A stretch of 64,000 nt of DNA from Bifidobacterium simiiventris. GTDB taxonomy: Bacteria; Actinomycetota; Actinomycetes; Actinomycetales; Bifidobacteriaceae. The notes under the pieces were generated by a model that worked only from the letters and a program-made list of their open reading frames with translations, did not search any database and was not told the DNA's origin. Below, piece by piece: positions 32,646 to 42,841 of the stretch (the first letter of the stretch is position 1; each line of letters begins with the position of its first letter). The stretch is taken from contig NZ_JAHBBG010000004.1 in NCBI RefSeq assembly GCF_019331715.1, positions 124,001 through 188,000 of the forward strand, read 5' to 3'. A program made the translations under genes and the position numbers.

Positions 32646-33803
32646 TCAGTCCTTCGCGGCGCTCTTGGCTTCTTTGGCGGCACCGGTCGCATCGCCGGCG
32701 CCGCCATCCTGCGGCGCGTCGTCGGCGCCGTTTTCTCCTTCGGCGAACTGATCCTCGGCGGGAATCAGGCCGAAGGCGATCTTGACCTTCTTCTCGATCT
32801 CCTCGGTGACGGCCGGGTTCTCCTTGAGGAACTTGCGCACGTTCTCACGCCCCTGACCAAGCTGGTCGCCCTCATAGGTGAACCAGGAACCGGATTTCTT
32901 GACCACGTTGCACTGCAGGGCCATGTCCAGCACCGAGCCTTCGGTCGAGATGCCCTCGCCGTACAGCACGTCGAACTCGGCGGACTTGAACGGCGGGGCC
33001 ATCTTGTTCTTCACGACCTTCACCTTGGTGCGGTTGCCGACTGCCTCGTCGCCCACCTTGATGGTCTGGATGCGGCGGATGTCGAGACGCACGGACGCGT
33101 AGAACTTCAACGCCTTGCCGCCGGTAGTGGTTTCGGGACTGCCGAAGAAGACGCCGATCTTCTCGCGCAGCTGGTTGATGAAGATCGCGGTGGTGCCCGC
33201 CTGGGCCAGCGCGCCGGTCATCTTGCGCAGAGCCTGGCTCATGAGCCTGGCCTGCAAACCGACATGGCTGTCTCCCATGTCGCCGTCTATCTCAGCCTTC
33301 GGCACCAGGGCCGCGACCGAGTCGACCACAATCACGTCGAGGGCGCCCGACCGGATCAGCATGTCAGCGATCTCCAGCGCCTGCTCGCCATTGTCGGGCT
33401 GGGAGACGATAAGCGAATCGGTGTCAACGCCGAGCTTGCGCGCGTATACCGGATCGAGCGCATGTTCGGCGTCGATGAACGCGGCCACGCCGCCAGCCTT
33501 CTGCGCATTGGCGACCACATGAAGCGCCAGCGTCGTCTTGCCCGAGGATTCGGGACCGTAGATCTCGACGATGCGACCCTTCGGCAGACCGCCGATGCCC
33601 AAGGCCATGTCCAGCGCCAGCGAACCGGTCGGGATCACCTCGACGTCCTGTTCGGGCCGATCACCCAGACGCATCGCGGAACCTTTGCCGAAGCTTTTTT
33701 CCACCTGAGCCAGCGCGGTGTCCAGCGCGGCCTGGCGACGTGGATCAATGCCCGGCTTGCCGTTGTCCGGCTGCTTCGCCGGGGCGTTTGCCTGTTGTGC
33801 CAT
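32646..33803 (-). CDS. recA: Recombinase RecA
   Basis: Strand-exchange ATPase of homologous recombination and SOS co-protease for LexA. The 385-residue protein has Walker [14 protein letters not shown], the Walker B region [21 protein letters not shown], loop L1 and L2 ([26 protein letters not shown] and [21 protein letters not shown]), and a C-terminal acidic and Ala-rich tail ([16 protein letters not shown]). GGTAAGGAGAACCAAT precedes the ATG. A LexA box lies upstream at 34020-34033. Confidence 0.98.
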   Translation of the reverse strand: MAQQANAPAKQPDNGKPGIDPRRQAALDTALAQVEKSFGKGSAMRLGDRPEQDVEVIPTGSLALDMALGIGGLPKGRIVEIYGPESSGKTTLALHVVANAQKAGGVAAFIDAEHALDPVYARKLGVDTDSLIVSQPDNGEQALEIADMLIRSGALDVIVVDSVAALVPKAEIDGDMGDSHVGLQARLMSQALRKMTGALAQAGTTAIFINQLREKIGVFFGSPETTTGGKALKFYASVRLDIRRIQTIKVGDEAVGNRTKVKVVKNKMAPPFKSAEFDVLYGEGISTEGSVLDMALQCNVVKKSGSWFTYEGDQLGQGRENVRKFLKENPAVTEEIEKKVKIAFGLIPAEDQFAEGENGADDAPQDGGAGDATGAAKEAKSAAKD

Positions 33804-34019
33804 ATTGGTTCTCCTTACCGTGTGTGTGCCGATGTGCCTTCACGCTACGGGACGGACCGCGACCGAGGCAAGCCGAACCGGCCCCTGTGGTCGAACGGTC
33901 GACCCGGGCGTGTCGGAATCCGGCAATCCCCTACTTATGCAAAGGATCTCTGCGTTTATGCACAACGCACGCCACATCCGTCGACGTTTCGTCACTGTGG
34001 ACAACTATAACCCAATGCG

Positions 34020-34033
34020 CGAACATTTGTTCG
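34020..34033 (-). promoter_or_regulatory. LexA/SOS box of recA
   Basis: CGAACATTTGTTCG matches the actinobacterial/Gram-positive LexA consensus CGAAC-N4-GTTCG exactly. It lies about 220 bp upstream of the recA start. A -10-like TATAGT sits just downstream on the minus strand, so LexA would block the promoter. Confidence 0.87.
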
Positions 34034-34064
34034 AATTGGCGTGCCGCCGCCGGCTCAGGCATCG

Positions 34065-34307
34065 TTAGTCATGGAACCGAGCCGGCAGAGGCGGCGCCAT
34101 ATGCCGTTTGCCCCAGCGTTGCGAATCGGGAACGTCCATCTGATCGCACAGCACGTTCCACACAACGCGCGGCTCCTCACCCGATGCCAGAGCCTCGACC
34201 ACGCTCATCCCGCCAAGTTCGACCAAACCCTGATCCTTGGCGAGACTACGCCCGTACCCGCGCCCGAACACCTCTTCAAGCAAAGCCCAGAATTCCCGTT
34301 CTCGCAC
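34065..34307 (-). CDS. DUF3046 family protein
   Basis: An 80-residue protein of unknown function. The core is VREREFWALLEEVFGRGYG, RSLAKDQGLVELGGMSVVEALASG, and PRVVWNVLCDQMDVPDSQRWG, a small all-helical DUF3046 fold typical of actinobacteria next to recA/recX. The GTG start at 34305-34307 was chosen because family members begin at this REREFW or RLTEFW segment. Confidence 0.87.
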   Translation of the reverse strand: MREREFWALLEEVFGRGYGRSLAKDQGLVELGGMSVVEALASGEEPRVVWNVLCDQMDVPDSQRWGKRHMAPPLPARFHD

Positions 34308-34331
34308 GATCCACCAGTCTACAACACAACA

Positions 34332-34359
34332 ATGGCGGCCTCCCGAAGAAGACCGCCAT
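34332..34359 (-). terminator. Weak hairpin between clgR and DUF3046 gene
   Basis: Arms ATGGCGG (34332-34338) and CCGCCAT (34353-34359), minus-strand inner helix imperfect and no T run. It may only slow transcription. Confidence 0.4.
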
Positions 34360-34383
34360 CCCATTCATTCGCCGCGGCGCAGA

Positions 34384-34896
34384 CTACGCCTGAGTGGACT
34401 CCAGATAATCAGCCACCATACGCAGCATCTGCGGGGTACTCACCCCAAGGGACTCGGAAATGGAGCTAAGCAGTTCGGAGCTGGCCTCCTTCTGCCCACG
34501 CTCGACCTCCGAAAGGTAGCCGAGCGACACGCCGGCCTTCTCGCTCACCTCGCGCAGCGTCTTGCGGTCGCCAGTGCGCAGTTCGCGCAACACATGACCG
34601 ATGGCCTCGCGCAACGACACGTCACGGGTCTCGCCAGCGGTCTCCTGTGCATGCGCAACGCCACGGGGACGGGCCTGGGCGGAATCCTCCTCCTGCCACA
34701 TGCGATTCAGAGCGGCCTGACGTTCATCCTTGGCCTTCTTCGCGGCGCGGGCGGCCAGCACCTGCTGCTGGGCGAACATCACGGCACGGCGCTGCGCCGG
34801 CGTCAGATCGCGCATGCGCGCGCTCCCCGGGCGCGCGGCTATCGGGCTGAGCTGTTCCACATTCATCGTTTCGGCGGTGCGGGTCATCGTTTCCAT
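34384..34896 (-). CDS. clgR: ClgR-type HTH transcriptional regulator
   Basis: ClgR activates clp protease and chaperone genes in actinobacteria. The 170-residue protein has a divergent N-terminal 90 residues and a C-terminal Cro/CI HTH domain ([41 protein letters not shown]). The last residues (STQA) are consistent with an exposed degradable C-terminus, as in ClgR. TAAGGAGGGTTGCG precedes the ATG. The order pgsA-cinA-clgR-DUF3046-recA-recX is conserved in actinobacteria, which supports the name. Confidence 0.88.
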   Translation of the reverse strand: METMTRTAETMNVEQLSPIAARPGSARMRDLTPAQRRAVMFAQQQVLAARAAKKAKDERQAALNRMWQEEDSAQARPRGVAHAQETAGETRDVSLREAIGHVLRELRTGDRKTLREVSEKAGVSLGYLSEVERGQKEASSELLSSISESLGVSTPQMLRMVADYLESTQA

Positions 34897-34992
34897 CGCA
34901 ACCCTCCTTAGGCGTTCGTCGGTGTTTCCACTTTGTTCAACCTGTCACGCACCCGTTTATTCCTGAAAAGTCCCTGTGAATACCCGCATGAT

Positions 34993-35556
34993 TCACTGTA
35001 TCTCGCCATCCGGGCCGGCAACGTCCGCGGTCAATGCTTCTTCCAACGTCTCCAGCAGACGCAGCACAGTCAGCCTGCGCACCTGCGGCCGATCCCCGTC
35101 AAGTCTGAGCTCGCGGGAGAACGTACGTCGCCCGTCCGGCCTGTCGGAAGACGGCAGCGACAGGCCGATATACACCAATCCGGCCGGTTTGTCCCCGTCC
35201 GGACCGGGACCGGCCACGCCCGTCGTCGCCAATCCGATCACCTGCCCGCGGTATTCGGGCTGCCCATACAGCCTCGCGGTCGACGCCGCCATCTGCCGAG
35301 CGACCTCGGGATGCACGGCGCCCTCGCGTTCCAGCAGATCACGGTCCACTCCAAGTATCGACGCCTTGGCCCGGATATCGTAGGTGACCGCCGAACCGAG
35401 AAATACGTTGGAAGCTCCCGGAATACGCACGAAGGCGTCTGCGAGCAGTCCACCCGTCAACGATTCGGCCGCCGCGATCTTCAGCTGCCGATCCTCGCAT
35501 ATGCGCAGTATCCGCGCGGCGATCCCGTCACAGCGCCCGGCAATGCCATCGGTCAT
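34993..35556 (-). CDS. cinA: CinA-family nicotinamide-nucleotide amidohydrolase
   Basis: Deamidates nicotinamide mononucleotide to nicotinate mononucleotide in NAD recycling (PncC activity). The 187-residue protein is the stand-alone C-terminal CinA domain: KIAAAESLTGGLLADAFVRIPGAS, GSAVTYDIRAKASILGV, ATTGVAGPGPDGDKPAGLVYIGL. It lies between pgsA and clgR on the same strand. Confidence 0.92.
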   Translation of the reverse strand: MTDGIAGRCDGIAARILRICEDRQLKIAAAESLTGGLLADAFVRIPGASNVFLGSAVTYDIRAKASILGVDRDLLEREGAVHPEVARQMAASTARLYGQPEYRGQVIGLATTGVAGPGPDGDKPAGLVYIGLSLPSSDRPDGRRTFSRELRLDGDRPQVRRLTVLRLLETLEEALTADVAGPDGEIQ

Positions 35557-35644
35557 GCTCTGTCTCCTTGTTTATGCGAAAGCTCCCCGCCCGACGCCAT
35601 GTCCGGCAAGGGAGCCTCCTTATGAATGACTCTACGGGTTCGAT

Positions 35645-36307
35645 CTACTTCTTACGTCCGTGGAACGTGTTGTAGAGATACACGCCGCCCGAATACAGGC
35701 ACAGCACGAGCGCCACGTAGATCATCAGGTACGTGACGAACAGGTAGATGGTCAGCCACATCGGGTTCTCGCCGGTGCCGCCGGCAAACTGCCAGACCGG
35801 AAGCAGCAACATGGCCAGACCGATGCACTGGAACAAGGTCTTGAGCTTGCCGGGCCACTCGGCGGCGATGACCTTGCCGCCGGTGTCGATCACGAAGAAG
35901 CGCATCACGGTGATGCCGATCTCACGGATCAGGAACAGCGCGACGACGATCCATCCGAGCACCGCCGGCCCGAGTTCGCCGAACGCCGCGGCCACGATCA
36001 GCGTGGCGCAGGTCAGCAGCTTGTCGGCGATCGGATCCATGAGCTTGCCTAGCTCGGTGACCTGGTTGAACGTGCGGGCCATCCAGCCGTCGAGCTTGTC
36101 GGTGGACGCGGCGACGATGAACAGGATCGCGGCCGCCCAGCGCATCGCGTAGTTCTCGACGCCCCACGCGCCGGCAGCGATGTATAGGCCGAGGAAGATC
36201 ACGACCAGCACGATACGCGAGTAGGTGACGAGGTTCGGCGGCGCGTTCCAACCGTCCAACAATGACGATTTGGAGGATTCCTTGCTTTCAGTCTTGCTGT
36301 TGTTCAT
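35645..36307 (-). CDS. pgsA: CDP-diacylglycerol-glycerol-3-phosphate 3-phosphatidyltransferase
   Basis: Makes phosphatidylglycerol phosphate, precursor of phosphatidylglycerol and cardiolipin. The 220-residue protein has the CDP-alcohol phosphotransferase motif (DKLDGWMARTFNQVTELGKL, then MDPIADK) and about five or six membrane helices. Start uncertain: ATG at 36305-36307, or ATG 36319 / GTG 36316 which sit closer to an AAGGG sequence. It is next to ftsK and upstream of cinA on the same strand. Confidence 0.9.
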   Translation of the reverse strand: MNNSKTESKESSKSSLLDGWNAPPNLVTYSRIVLVVIFLGLYIAAGAWGVENYAMRWAAAILFIVAASTDKLDGWMARTFNQVTELGKLMDPIADKLLTCATLIVAAAFGELGPAVLGWIVVALFLIREIGITVMRFFVIDTGGKVIAAEWPGKLKTLFQCIGLAMLLLPVWQFAGGTGENPMWLTIYLFVTYLMIYVALVLCLYSGGVYLYNTFHGRKK

Positions 36308-36396
36308 GCCATTCACCATACCCTTACGTTGCTACCTTGGATGGATGTCTTCCGCCGACCCCTCGATCTTTTCGCGATGCGACGGCTGGATGCGGC

Positions 36397-39294
36397 TCAT
36401 GCCGGATCGTTGCCGGAGGGATCGGCGGCCGTTTGCGCGCCGGACGATTGGATCGAGCTGGTTTCGCCCCGGATGAACGCGAGCACCGCCGGCAAATCCT
36501 GCGGCTGCACGAGCACCTGGCGCGCTTTGGATCCTTCGGACGGCCCCACCACGCCGCGCGATTCGAGCAGATCCATGAGGCGGCCAGCCTTGGCAAAGCC
36601 GACGCGCAGCTTGCGCTGCAGCATCGACGTGGATCCGAACTGCGTGGTGACGACCAGTTCGGCGGCTTGCAGCAGCACGTCCATGTCGTCGCCGATCTCC
36701 TCGTCCGGTTCGACGGCCGCCTTGTCCGCCTCCTTGGCCATCTGCTCGATGTCCTCGCGGTAGTGCGGCTTGCGCTGCGTACGCACGAATTCGACGGCCT
36801 TGCGGATCTCGGATTCGCTCACCCATGATCCCTGCACGCGCAGCGGCTTGGCCTGCCCCATCGGCAGGAACAGCGCGTCGCCCTGGCCGATCAGCGTCTC
36901 CGCGCCGGTGGTGTCGAGGATGACGCGCGAATCGGTGGCCGACGAGGTCGCGAACGCGAGGCGCGAGGGGATGTTCGCCTTGATGAGGCCGGTGACGACG
37001 TCGACGGACGGGCGCTGGGTGGCGAGCACGAGGTGCACGCCGGCGGCTCGTGCGAGCTGCGTGATGCGCTGGATGGAGCTTTCCACGTCGTTCTTGGCGA
37101 CCATCATGAGGTCGGCCATCTCGTCGACGACCACGAGGATGTACGGGTATGGGGCGACCTTGCGCTGCGAGCCGGCGGGTGCGTGCACCTTGCCTTCTCG
37201 CACGGCCTTGTTGAAGTCCTTGATATGGCGGAATCCGAAGAATTCAAGGTCGGAGTAACGGGCATCCATCTCCTTGACGACCCATTCGAGCGCTTGCGCG
37301 GCCTTTTTCGGATCGGTGATGATCGGCGTGAGCAGGTGCGGGATGCCCGCATAGGCGGACAGTTCGACTCGTTTGGGGTCGACCATGATCATGCGCACCT
37401 GTTCGGGCGTGGCCCGCATGATGAGCGAGGTGAGCATCGAGTTGATGAAGCTCGACTTGCCGGAGCCGGTCGCGCCGGCCACGAGCAGGTGAGGCATTTT
37501 GGTCAGGTCGGCGGTCACGAAATGGCCTTCGACGTCCTTGCCCACGCCGGTGAGCATCGGGGTCGGATCGTTCATCGCCTTGTCGCTTCGCAGCACATCG
37601 CCAAGGTGTACGATCTCGCGGTCGACGTTCGGGATCTCGATGCCGATGGCGGACTTGCCCGGGATCGGAGACAGGATGCGCACGTCGGAGCTGGCCACCG
37701 CATAGGCGATGTTCTTCTGCAGGTTGGTGACCTTCTCGACCTTGACGCCGGGACCAAGCTCGACCTCGTACTGGGTGACGGACGGACCGCGCAGGAAGCC
37801 AACGACCTTCGCGTCGACGTTGAACTGCTGGAACGTGTTGGTCAAGGCCCGGATGACGTTGTCGTTGGCCGGGGTACGGACGGCATGGGGCTGGCCCTTG
37901 GCCAGGATGTTCAGATCCGGCAGCTGGTACGGACGGTCGGCGTCGGCCGGCACCGATCCCGATGCCGGCATGTCGTCCTGCGGTTCATCGACGATCTCCC
38001 CCGTGACGGGGTTGACGGTCGGCTGCGCAGGGGTCATGTCTGGTGTTGCCGAAGCGACGGGAACTGCCTGGAAGGATGCGGTACCGTCCCTGCCGATACC
38101 GGCCCACGGATCGGATCCGGCCGGCATCACGGGGGCGGCATCGGGCACGGCCGCCGTGCCACTCACCGTTCTGGCCGGCATGACCGTCGTGCCGTGCGCA
38201 CCCATCGCAGCGGTCACGTCGGGATCATTGACGGCGGACGATACGACCCGCCCGCCGGATACGCCGTATTCGCGGGACGATCCGTCATCGTGGCTGCCAG
38301 ACGACACCGTTCTGGTCGGCACGGCGGCGGCCGGATCGACCAGGGATGTTTCGGCAGCTTCGCCGTGACGGTCGGCGGCATGGTCGAAGGGATCGTCCCC
38401 GGCATAACGATCGAGCGTGTGGTTCTCGTCCCCGTGCCGCTCGAACAGATGCTTGAACCGCTCCCATATGGTCGGCTTCGCCGCCGCGCTCTCCTGCGCC
38501 GCGTCATCCGACCCATCATGAGAAGGTACGCCTTCGGCGAACGAGAGCGTGGAATCCCCCACACGCACCTCGTTGGGGAATTGCTCGCCGTCGGTCGTCT
38601 GGGATTTCGCCGGACGACCGGAACCGGACTGCAGGCGGTCACGCAACGCGCGCGCATTGTCCGGCAGGTCGGTCACGTGCGTGCGCGTGATCATCAGCAG
38701 CGAGAACAATCCCGCCACCACGAACACGATGATCGCGAACGCGTCGGAAAGCCCCCACGCCAGAGGCGAGCCGAGTACGAACCCGAACAGGCCACCGGCC
38801 CGCTGCAGCACCGTGATGTCGAATCCCGGCGTGTCCGCCGCGACGACGACATCGATGATCGAACAGATCGACCACAGCAACAGCACCCAGCCGGTCACCA
38901 CACGCGGATTGTCGGAATGCTTGCCGGAATTGCGCATCAGCCGGATCGCCACCAGCGCAAGCAGCACCGGCACAATCACGCTCATCACTCCGAACAGGCC
39001 CGACGCCACCGCGTGCAGAATACGTCCCAGCACCCCATTGACGCGGAACCACTCCGAGGCGCAGAAGAACACCGCCAGCACCAGCATCAAGAAGCACAGG
39101 CCGTCACGCCGATACATCGGATCGTATTCGCCCACGCCGCTCACCGCGCGCACGGCGGATCCGAGCGCACGGGGAACGGCCAGCAGGATCTTCTTCCACC
39201 ATGGTTCGTAAGGCTGTTCGACCGGCGTGTCGCCGTCGCGCGCCGGTCTGCCGGGTTTCGATGTTTTCTGCGATGAGGATGCTGTACGTGCCAT
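36397..39294 (-). CDS. ftsK: FtsK/SpoIIIE DNA translocase
   Basis: Septum-located DNA pump that clears chromosomes from the closing septum. The 965-residue protein has about four N-terminal membrane helices (after a basic, disordered start), a long Pro/Asp/Ser/Thr linker (roughly residues 230-460), the motor (Walker [17 protein letters not shown], Walker [36 protein letters not shown]) and the C-terminal gamma winged helix ([34 protein letters not shown]). It lies immediately upstream of pgsA. Confidence 0.95.
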   Translation of the reverse strand: MARTASSSQKTSKPGRPARDGDTPVEQPYEPWWKKILLAVPRALGSAVRAVSGVGEYDPMYRRDGLCFLMLVLAVFFCASEWFRVNGVLGRILHAVASGLFGVMSVIVPVLLALVAIRLMRNSGKHSDNPRVVTGWVLLLWSICSIIDVVVAADTPGFDITVLQRAGGLFGFVLGSPLAWGLSDAFAIIVFVVAGLFSLLMITRTHVTDLPDNARALRDRLQSGSGRPAKSQTTDGEQFPNEVRVGDSTLSFAEGVPSHDGSDDAAQESAAAKPTIWERFKHLFERHGDENHTLDRYAGDDPFDHAADRHGEAAETSLVDPAAAVPTRTVSSGSHDDGSSREYGVSGGRVVSSAVNDPDVTAAMGAHGTTVMPARTVSGTAAVPDAAPVMPAGSDPWAGIGRDGTASFQAVPVASATPDMTPAQPTVNPVTGEIVDEPQDDMPASGSVPADADRPYQLPDLNILAKGQPHAVRTPANDNVIRALTNTFQQFNVDAKVVGFLRGPSVTQYEVELGPGVKVEKVTNLQKNIAYAVASSDVRILSPIPGKSAIGIEIPNVDREIVHLGDVLRSDKAMNDPTPMLTGVGKDVEGHFVTADLTKMPHLLVAGATGSGKSSFINSMLTSLIMRATPEQVRMIMVDPKRVELSAYAGIPHLLTPIITDPKKAAQALEWVVKEMDARYSDLEFFGFRHIKDFNKAVREGKVHAPAGSQRKVAPYPYILVVVDEMADLMMVAKNDVESSIQRITQLARAAGVHLVLATQRPSVDVVTGLIKANIPSRLAFATSSATDSRVILDTTGAETLIGQGDALFLPMGQAKPLRVQGSWVSESEIRKAVEFVRTQRKPHYREDIEQMAKEADKAAVEPDEEIGDDMDVLLQAAELVVTTQFGSTSMLQRKLRVGFAKAGRLMDLLESRGVVGPSEGSKARQVLVQPQDLPAVLAFIRGETSSIQSSGAQTAADPSGNDPA

Positions 39295-39375
39295 AACGGT
39301 TCAGATTCTACCCAGACCCGGTTATTTTCCCTCCCATTGGCGCATACGGCCGGCCTCATCGGCTAGGATAGGCCT

Positions 39376-40164
39376 ATGACTCCAGCTGAACGTGCGAGCG
39401 CAGTCGCATTTGCACTGAAGAACTGCGCGTTGGAAGCAATGAGGCCCGGCGATGCGACGATGCACGCGCTCGGCCGATACGAGCGCGGCGACATCGATGT
39501 TTCCGCGCTGATCGACGCCGCGGACGCGGAAACGTCCGGCATCGTGGGCGGAAGACTTGCCGACGGCAGCCTCGACGACCATGCGGCGGATCATGCGAGC
39601 AGCATCGTCGCCCGGACCGTGCTGCTGGTCGAACGCGGCTGGAAGGCCGAAGGAGATCTGGACGAGTTGACCGCGATCCATAAAGGTCTGTTCGAAGGTG
39701 TGTTCTCCGATGCAGGCCGGTTGCGCACGTCGAACACGACACGCGAAGTGACTTCGGACCGGGCACTTGCCAAGAATCCGGAGATGTTCTTCCCGGCCTC
39801 GCTGATCGGCACCGGCGCGCTCAACATCGCGACCGAGCTGGCCGACAAGCGCAATCTGGTCGCGTTGGATCGTGATGTATTCGTGCATGAGCTCGCGCAT
39901 GTCTACGATGAGCTGGGATACCTGCATCCGTTCAAGGGCGGTAATGCGATGACGTTGCGCATCTTCGCGTCGAGGCTCGCGCATGACGCCGGATGGGACC
40001 TCGACTGGGGTTCGGTGAGCCGTGACGAGTACAAGGCAGCGAAACATGCGGCGTACCGCGGCGATACGAGCGGCTTCGAGCGGATGTTCGACAAGATCGC
40101 GCGGCCGGCGAATCCGACGCGTACGTTCCTGATCGCAGGCTGGGAGCAGGGGCCGGCGCACTGA
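39376..40164 (+). CDS. Fic/DOC-fold protein with fused VbhA-like antitoxin domain and degenerate active site
   Basis: A 262-residue protein. The N-terminal 50 residues resemble the VbhA-type antitoxin helix of Fic proteins (ALEAMRPGDATMHALGRYERGDID). The Fic core includes IHKGLFEGVFSDAGRLRTSN and DRDVFVHELAHVYDELGYLHPFKGGNAMTLRIF. In the motif HPFx(D/E)GNGRxxR, the catalytic His184 is kept, but the metal-binding acid is Gly (188), the small Gly is Ala (191) and the first Arg is Met (192). The inhibitory motif [S/T]xxxE[G/N] is also altered (N16xxxE20A). Activity may be lost or changed. Confidence 0.8.
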   Translation: MTPAERASAVAFALKNCALEAMRPGDATMHALGRYERGDIDVSALIDAADAETSGIVGGRLADGSLDDHAADHASSIVARTVLLVERGWKAEGDLDELTAIHKGLFEGVFSDAGRLRTSNTTREVTSDRALAKNPEMFFPASLIGTGALNIATELADKRNLVALDRDVFVHELAHVYDELGYLHPFKGGNAMTLRIFASRLAHDAGWDLDWGSVSRDEYKAAKHAAYRGDTSGFERMFDKIARPANPTRTFLIAGWEQGPAH

Positions 40165-40217
40165 TTCGCGTGCTTGCGACCCCTGCTGTCTTCGTTTCCC
40201 GCTGATCGACAGTCGGG

Positions 40218-41201
40218 TCAGTCGATGTCGCCCAGATGATGCTGCACGTACTCGTCGGCGTGCGCGTCGATCGGATCGTACTGTCCCGCATCCGCGTGGG
40301 CGATGATCGCCAGCGCGTTGTCGACGAGGCTTGGGTTGAGCGCCTGCAGCCAGTGGATGCGCGGGTCGCGGCCGAACCAACCCATCTGCTTGCGGGCAAG
40401 TCGCTTGGTCTTCTGCGCGATGTCCATATACGTGTCGTTGAGATCGGCAAGGCCGTCGAGGTAGTCAATGACCTGCTGGTAGCCAAGCGCACGGCTGGCG
40501 GTGACGCCGAGCCGGGGACGCAGCCGTTCGACCTCCTCGACGAATCCGCCGGTGAGCATCTGCTTGGTGCGGATGTCGATGCGCCGGTCCAGTTCCTCGC
40601 GCGGCAGGTCGAGGCCGATCTGCACGGCGGGGATCACGTACCGGTAGCGCGGCAAGCTTGCCGAATACGGTTTGCCGGTCACTTCGATGACCTCAAGCGC
40701 ACGGATCGTGCGTCGCGGGTTGCGCGGGTCCATACGAGCCGCCGCGGCAGGGTCCTTGGCCTTGAGCTCGTCGAACAACGCGCCCGCGCCTTCGGTTTTC
40801 TCTCGTTCTTCAAGCCGTTGACGCACCGCGGGATCGGTGCCGGGGAACGAGATGTCGTCGATCGCGGCACGCGCGTACAGGCCCGAGCCCCCGACCATGA
40901 TCGGCCGAATGCCCTGCGATTGCAGGTCGCGGATGCAGTCACGCGCGATCTGTTGGAACCTCGCCACCGTCATCGTGTCGTCCGGTTCGATGATGTCGAT
41001 GAGGTGATGCCGGACCGCAGCTTGCTCCTCGCTGGTGGCCTTGGCGGTGCCGATGTCCATGCCGCGGTACATCTGGTAGGCGTCGGCGTTGACGATTTCA
41101 GCTCGCTCGCCGCGCTCCTCGAGCGCCCTGGCGATGGCGATGCCAAGTCCGGTCTTGCCCGAGGCGGTAGGTCCGACGATCGAAACAACACGCGGTGTCA
41201 T
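40218..41201 (-). CDS. miaA: tRNA dimethylallyltransferase MiaA
   Basis: Adds a dimethylallyl group to N6 of A37 in tRNAs reading U-starting codons. The 327-residue protein has the P-loop [42 protein letters not shown] and the C-terminal [12 protein letters not shown] tRNA-binding region. The ATG at 41199-41201 has GGGGGAGCATCAT upstream. It lies downstream of miaB, separated by a hairpin. Confidence 0.95.
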   Translation of the reverse strand: MTPRVVSIVGPTASGKTGLGIAIARALEERGERAEIVNADAYQMYRGMDIGTAKATSEEQAAVRHHLIDIIEPDDTMTVARFQQIARDCIRDLQSQGIRPIMVGGSGLYARAAIDDISFPGTDPAVRQRLEEREKTEGAGALFDELKAKDPAAAARMDPRNPRRTIRALEVIEVTGKPYSASLPRYRYVIPAVQIGLDLPREELDRRIDIRTKQMLTGGFVEEVERLRPRLGVTASRALGYQQVIDYLDGLADLNDTYMDIAQKTKRLARKQMGWFGRDPRIHWLQALNPSLVDNALAIIAHADAGQYDPIDAHADEYVQHHLGDID

Positions 41202-41222
41202 ATGATGCTCCCCCTTGATCAT

Positions 41223-41258
41223 GCGTGTGGCTCCCCTTCCGTGAAGAGAGCCACACGC
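41223..41258. repeat. Strong hairpin between miaB and miaA
   Basis: Eleven-base perfect arms GCGTGTGGCTC (41223-41233) and GAGCCACACGC (41248-41258) lie between the miaB stop and the miaA start. There is no T run, so it might be an attenuator, a processing site or a weak terminator. Confidence 0.65.
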
Positions 41259-41266
41259 GGCGTGTT

Positions 41267-42730
41267 TCAATGACGTACCGAATATGTCTGGCCCTTGGCC
41301 GGATCGGGATCGGCGATGAGATTGTGCCGTCCGGCATGGGTGACGGTCGCGGTCACGAAATCACCGATCTCGGGCATCGGCTCGCCTTCGGGCACGCCGA
41401 TATGCACGAGCACACCGGTCCTCTCGCGACCAGTCACGCGGTGCGTGGCCGAGTCCTTCTTGCCGGCGGCACCGGTGATCATCACCTCGACGTCACGACC
41501 TTCAAACTTCGCCAGCTCCTCGGCCGTGATCTGCTCCTGCAGCGCCACGAGCCGCTCGAACCGCTCCTGCACCACCTCATGCGGCACCTGTTCCATCGCG
41601 GCGGCCGGCGTGCCGGGGCGCGGCGAGTATTCGAACGTGAACGCGGAGGAGAACCGGGCCTCACGCACCACGCGCATCGTCTCCTCGAAGTCCTCATCGG
41701 TCTCGCCCGGGAAGCCGACGATGATGTCGGTGGAGATCTGTGCATCCGGCATGGCCTCGCGGATCTTGCGCAGGATGTCGAGGAATTTCGCGGAACGGTA
41801 CGAGCGGCGCATCGCGCGCAGGATGCGGTCGGAACCGGACTGCAGCGGGAAGTGCAGCTGGTGCATGATGTTCGGTGTCTCGGCCATCGCGGCGATCACG
41901 TCGTCGGTGAACGCGGCCGGATGCGGCGACGTGAACCGCACACGCTCCAGTCCGTCGATCTCGCCGCACGCGCGCAGCAGCTTGCTGAACGCGTACCGGT
42001 CGCCGATGCCGTAACCGAATGAGTTCACATTCTGACCGAGCAGCGTGACCTCCTTCGCGCCGTTGTCGACGCACTGGCGGATCTCGGCGAGAATGTCGCC
42101 CGGCCGGCGATCGTGCTCCTTGCCGCGCGTTGTCGGCACGATGCAGAACGTGCACGTGTTGTTGCAGCCGATCGAGATCGACACCCAGCTCGAGACGCGC
42201 GACGCGCGCGCAGTCGGCAGCTGGCTTGGGAAATAGTCGAGTTTGTCGACCACGTCGACCTGCGGTTCGCCGATCACGCGCGCCTGATCGAGCAGACGCG
42301 GCAGGGAGCCGATGCTCTTCGTGCCGAACACCGCATCTACCCACGGTGCCTTCTTCGCGATCTTCTGCCGGTCGAGCTGCGCCATGCAGCCGCCGACCGC
42401 GATCTGCAAGTTCGGACGCTCGCGCTTCATCTTCGCCCACAGGCCGATCGTACCGTACATGCGTTCGGCCGCGTTCTCACGCACCGCGCATGTGTTCATG
42501 ACGATCAGGTCGATGTCCTTGTCGATCACCTGCTCTTCGGTGGCGGGCACGTAACCGTCCTGTTCGAGCACACCGGCGATGCGCTCGGAATCGTGCACGT
42601 TCATCTGGCATCCAAGCGTGTGCACGTAATACACACCCTTGCCGCGGTTGGGGGTCTCGGCAACGCCGTCGACCGCCGGTTCGGCCAGTTTCGAGGCACG
42701 CTCCGCCTCGGTCATCATGTCTTCGTTCAT
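41267..42730 (-). CDS. miaB: tRNA-2-methylthio-N6-dimethylallyladenosine synthase MiaB
   Basis: Radical-SAM enzyme that methylthiolates the i6A37 made by MiaA. The 487-residue protein has the N-terminal iron-sulfur domain ([10 protein letters not shown] in [17 protein letters not shown]), the radical SAM CxxxCxxC in [14 protein letters not shown], and a C-terminal TRAM domain (about [15 protein letters not shown]). Start ATG at 42728-42730; MMTEAERA is a slightly shorter alternative. It is upstream of miaA on the same strand. Confidence 0.93.
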   Translation of the reverse strand: MNEDMMTEAERASKLAEPAVDGVAETPNRGKGVYYVHTLGCQMNVHDSERIAGVLEQDGYVPATEEQVIDKDIDLIVMNTCAVRENAAERMYGTIGLWAKMKRERPNLQIAVGGCMAQLDRQKIAKKAPWVDAVFGTKSIGSLPRLLDQARVIGEPQVDVVDKLDYFPSQLPTARASRVSSWVSISIGCNNTCTFCIVPTTRGKEHDRRPGDILAEIRQCVDNGAKEVTLLGQNVNSFGYGIGDRYAFSKLLRACGEIDGLERVRFTSPHPAAFTDDVIAAMAETPNIMHQLHFPLQSGSDRILRAMRRSYRSAKFLDILRKIREAMPDAQISTDIIVGFPGETDEDFEETMRVVREARFSSAFTFEYSPRPGTPAAAMEQVPHEVVQERFERLVALQEQITAEELAKFEGRDVEVMITGAAGKKDSATHRVTGRERTGVLVHIGVPEGEPMPEIGDFVTATVTHAGRHNLIADPDPAKGQTYSVRH

Positions 42731-42841
42731 AACCGTCCATCGTAACGATTGCCCCCGCCAGACGGCGCGGCATGGCACGTCCAGCGCACCGTTGAGGAGT
42801 TTTTCAGTTCCTTCGCACATGTGACGCTATGATTATTGACC

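Noticed and set aside
37033..39276. 747-codon plus-strand frame opposite ftsK
   Set aside because: Low-complexity and Arg/His-rich; FtsK motor motifs lie on the opposite strand.
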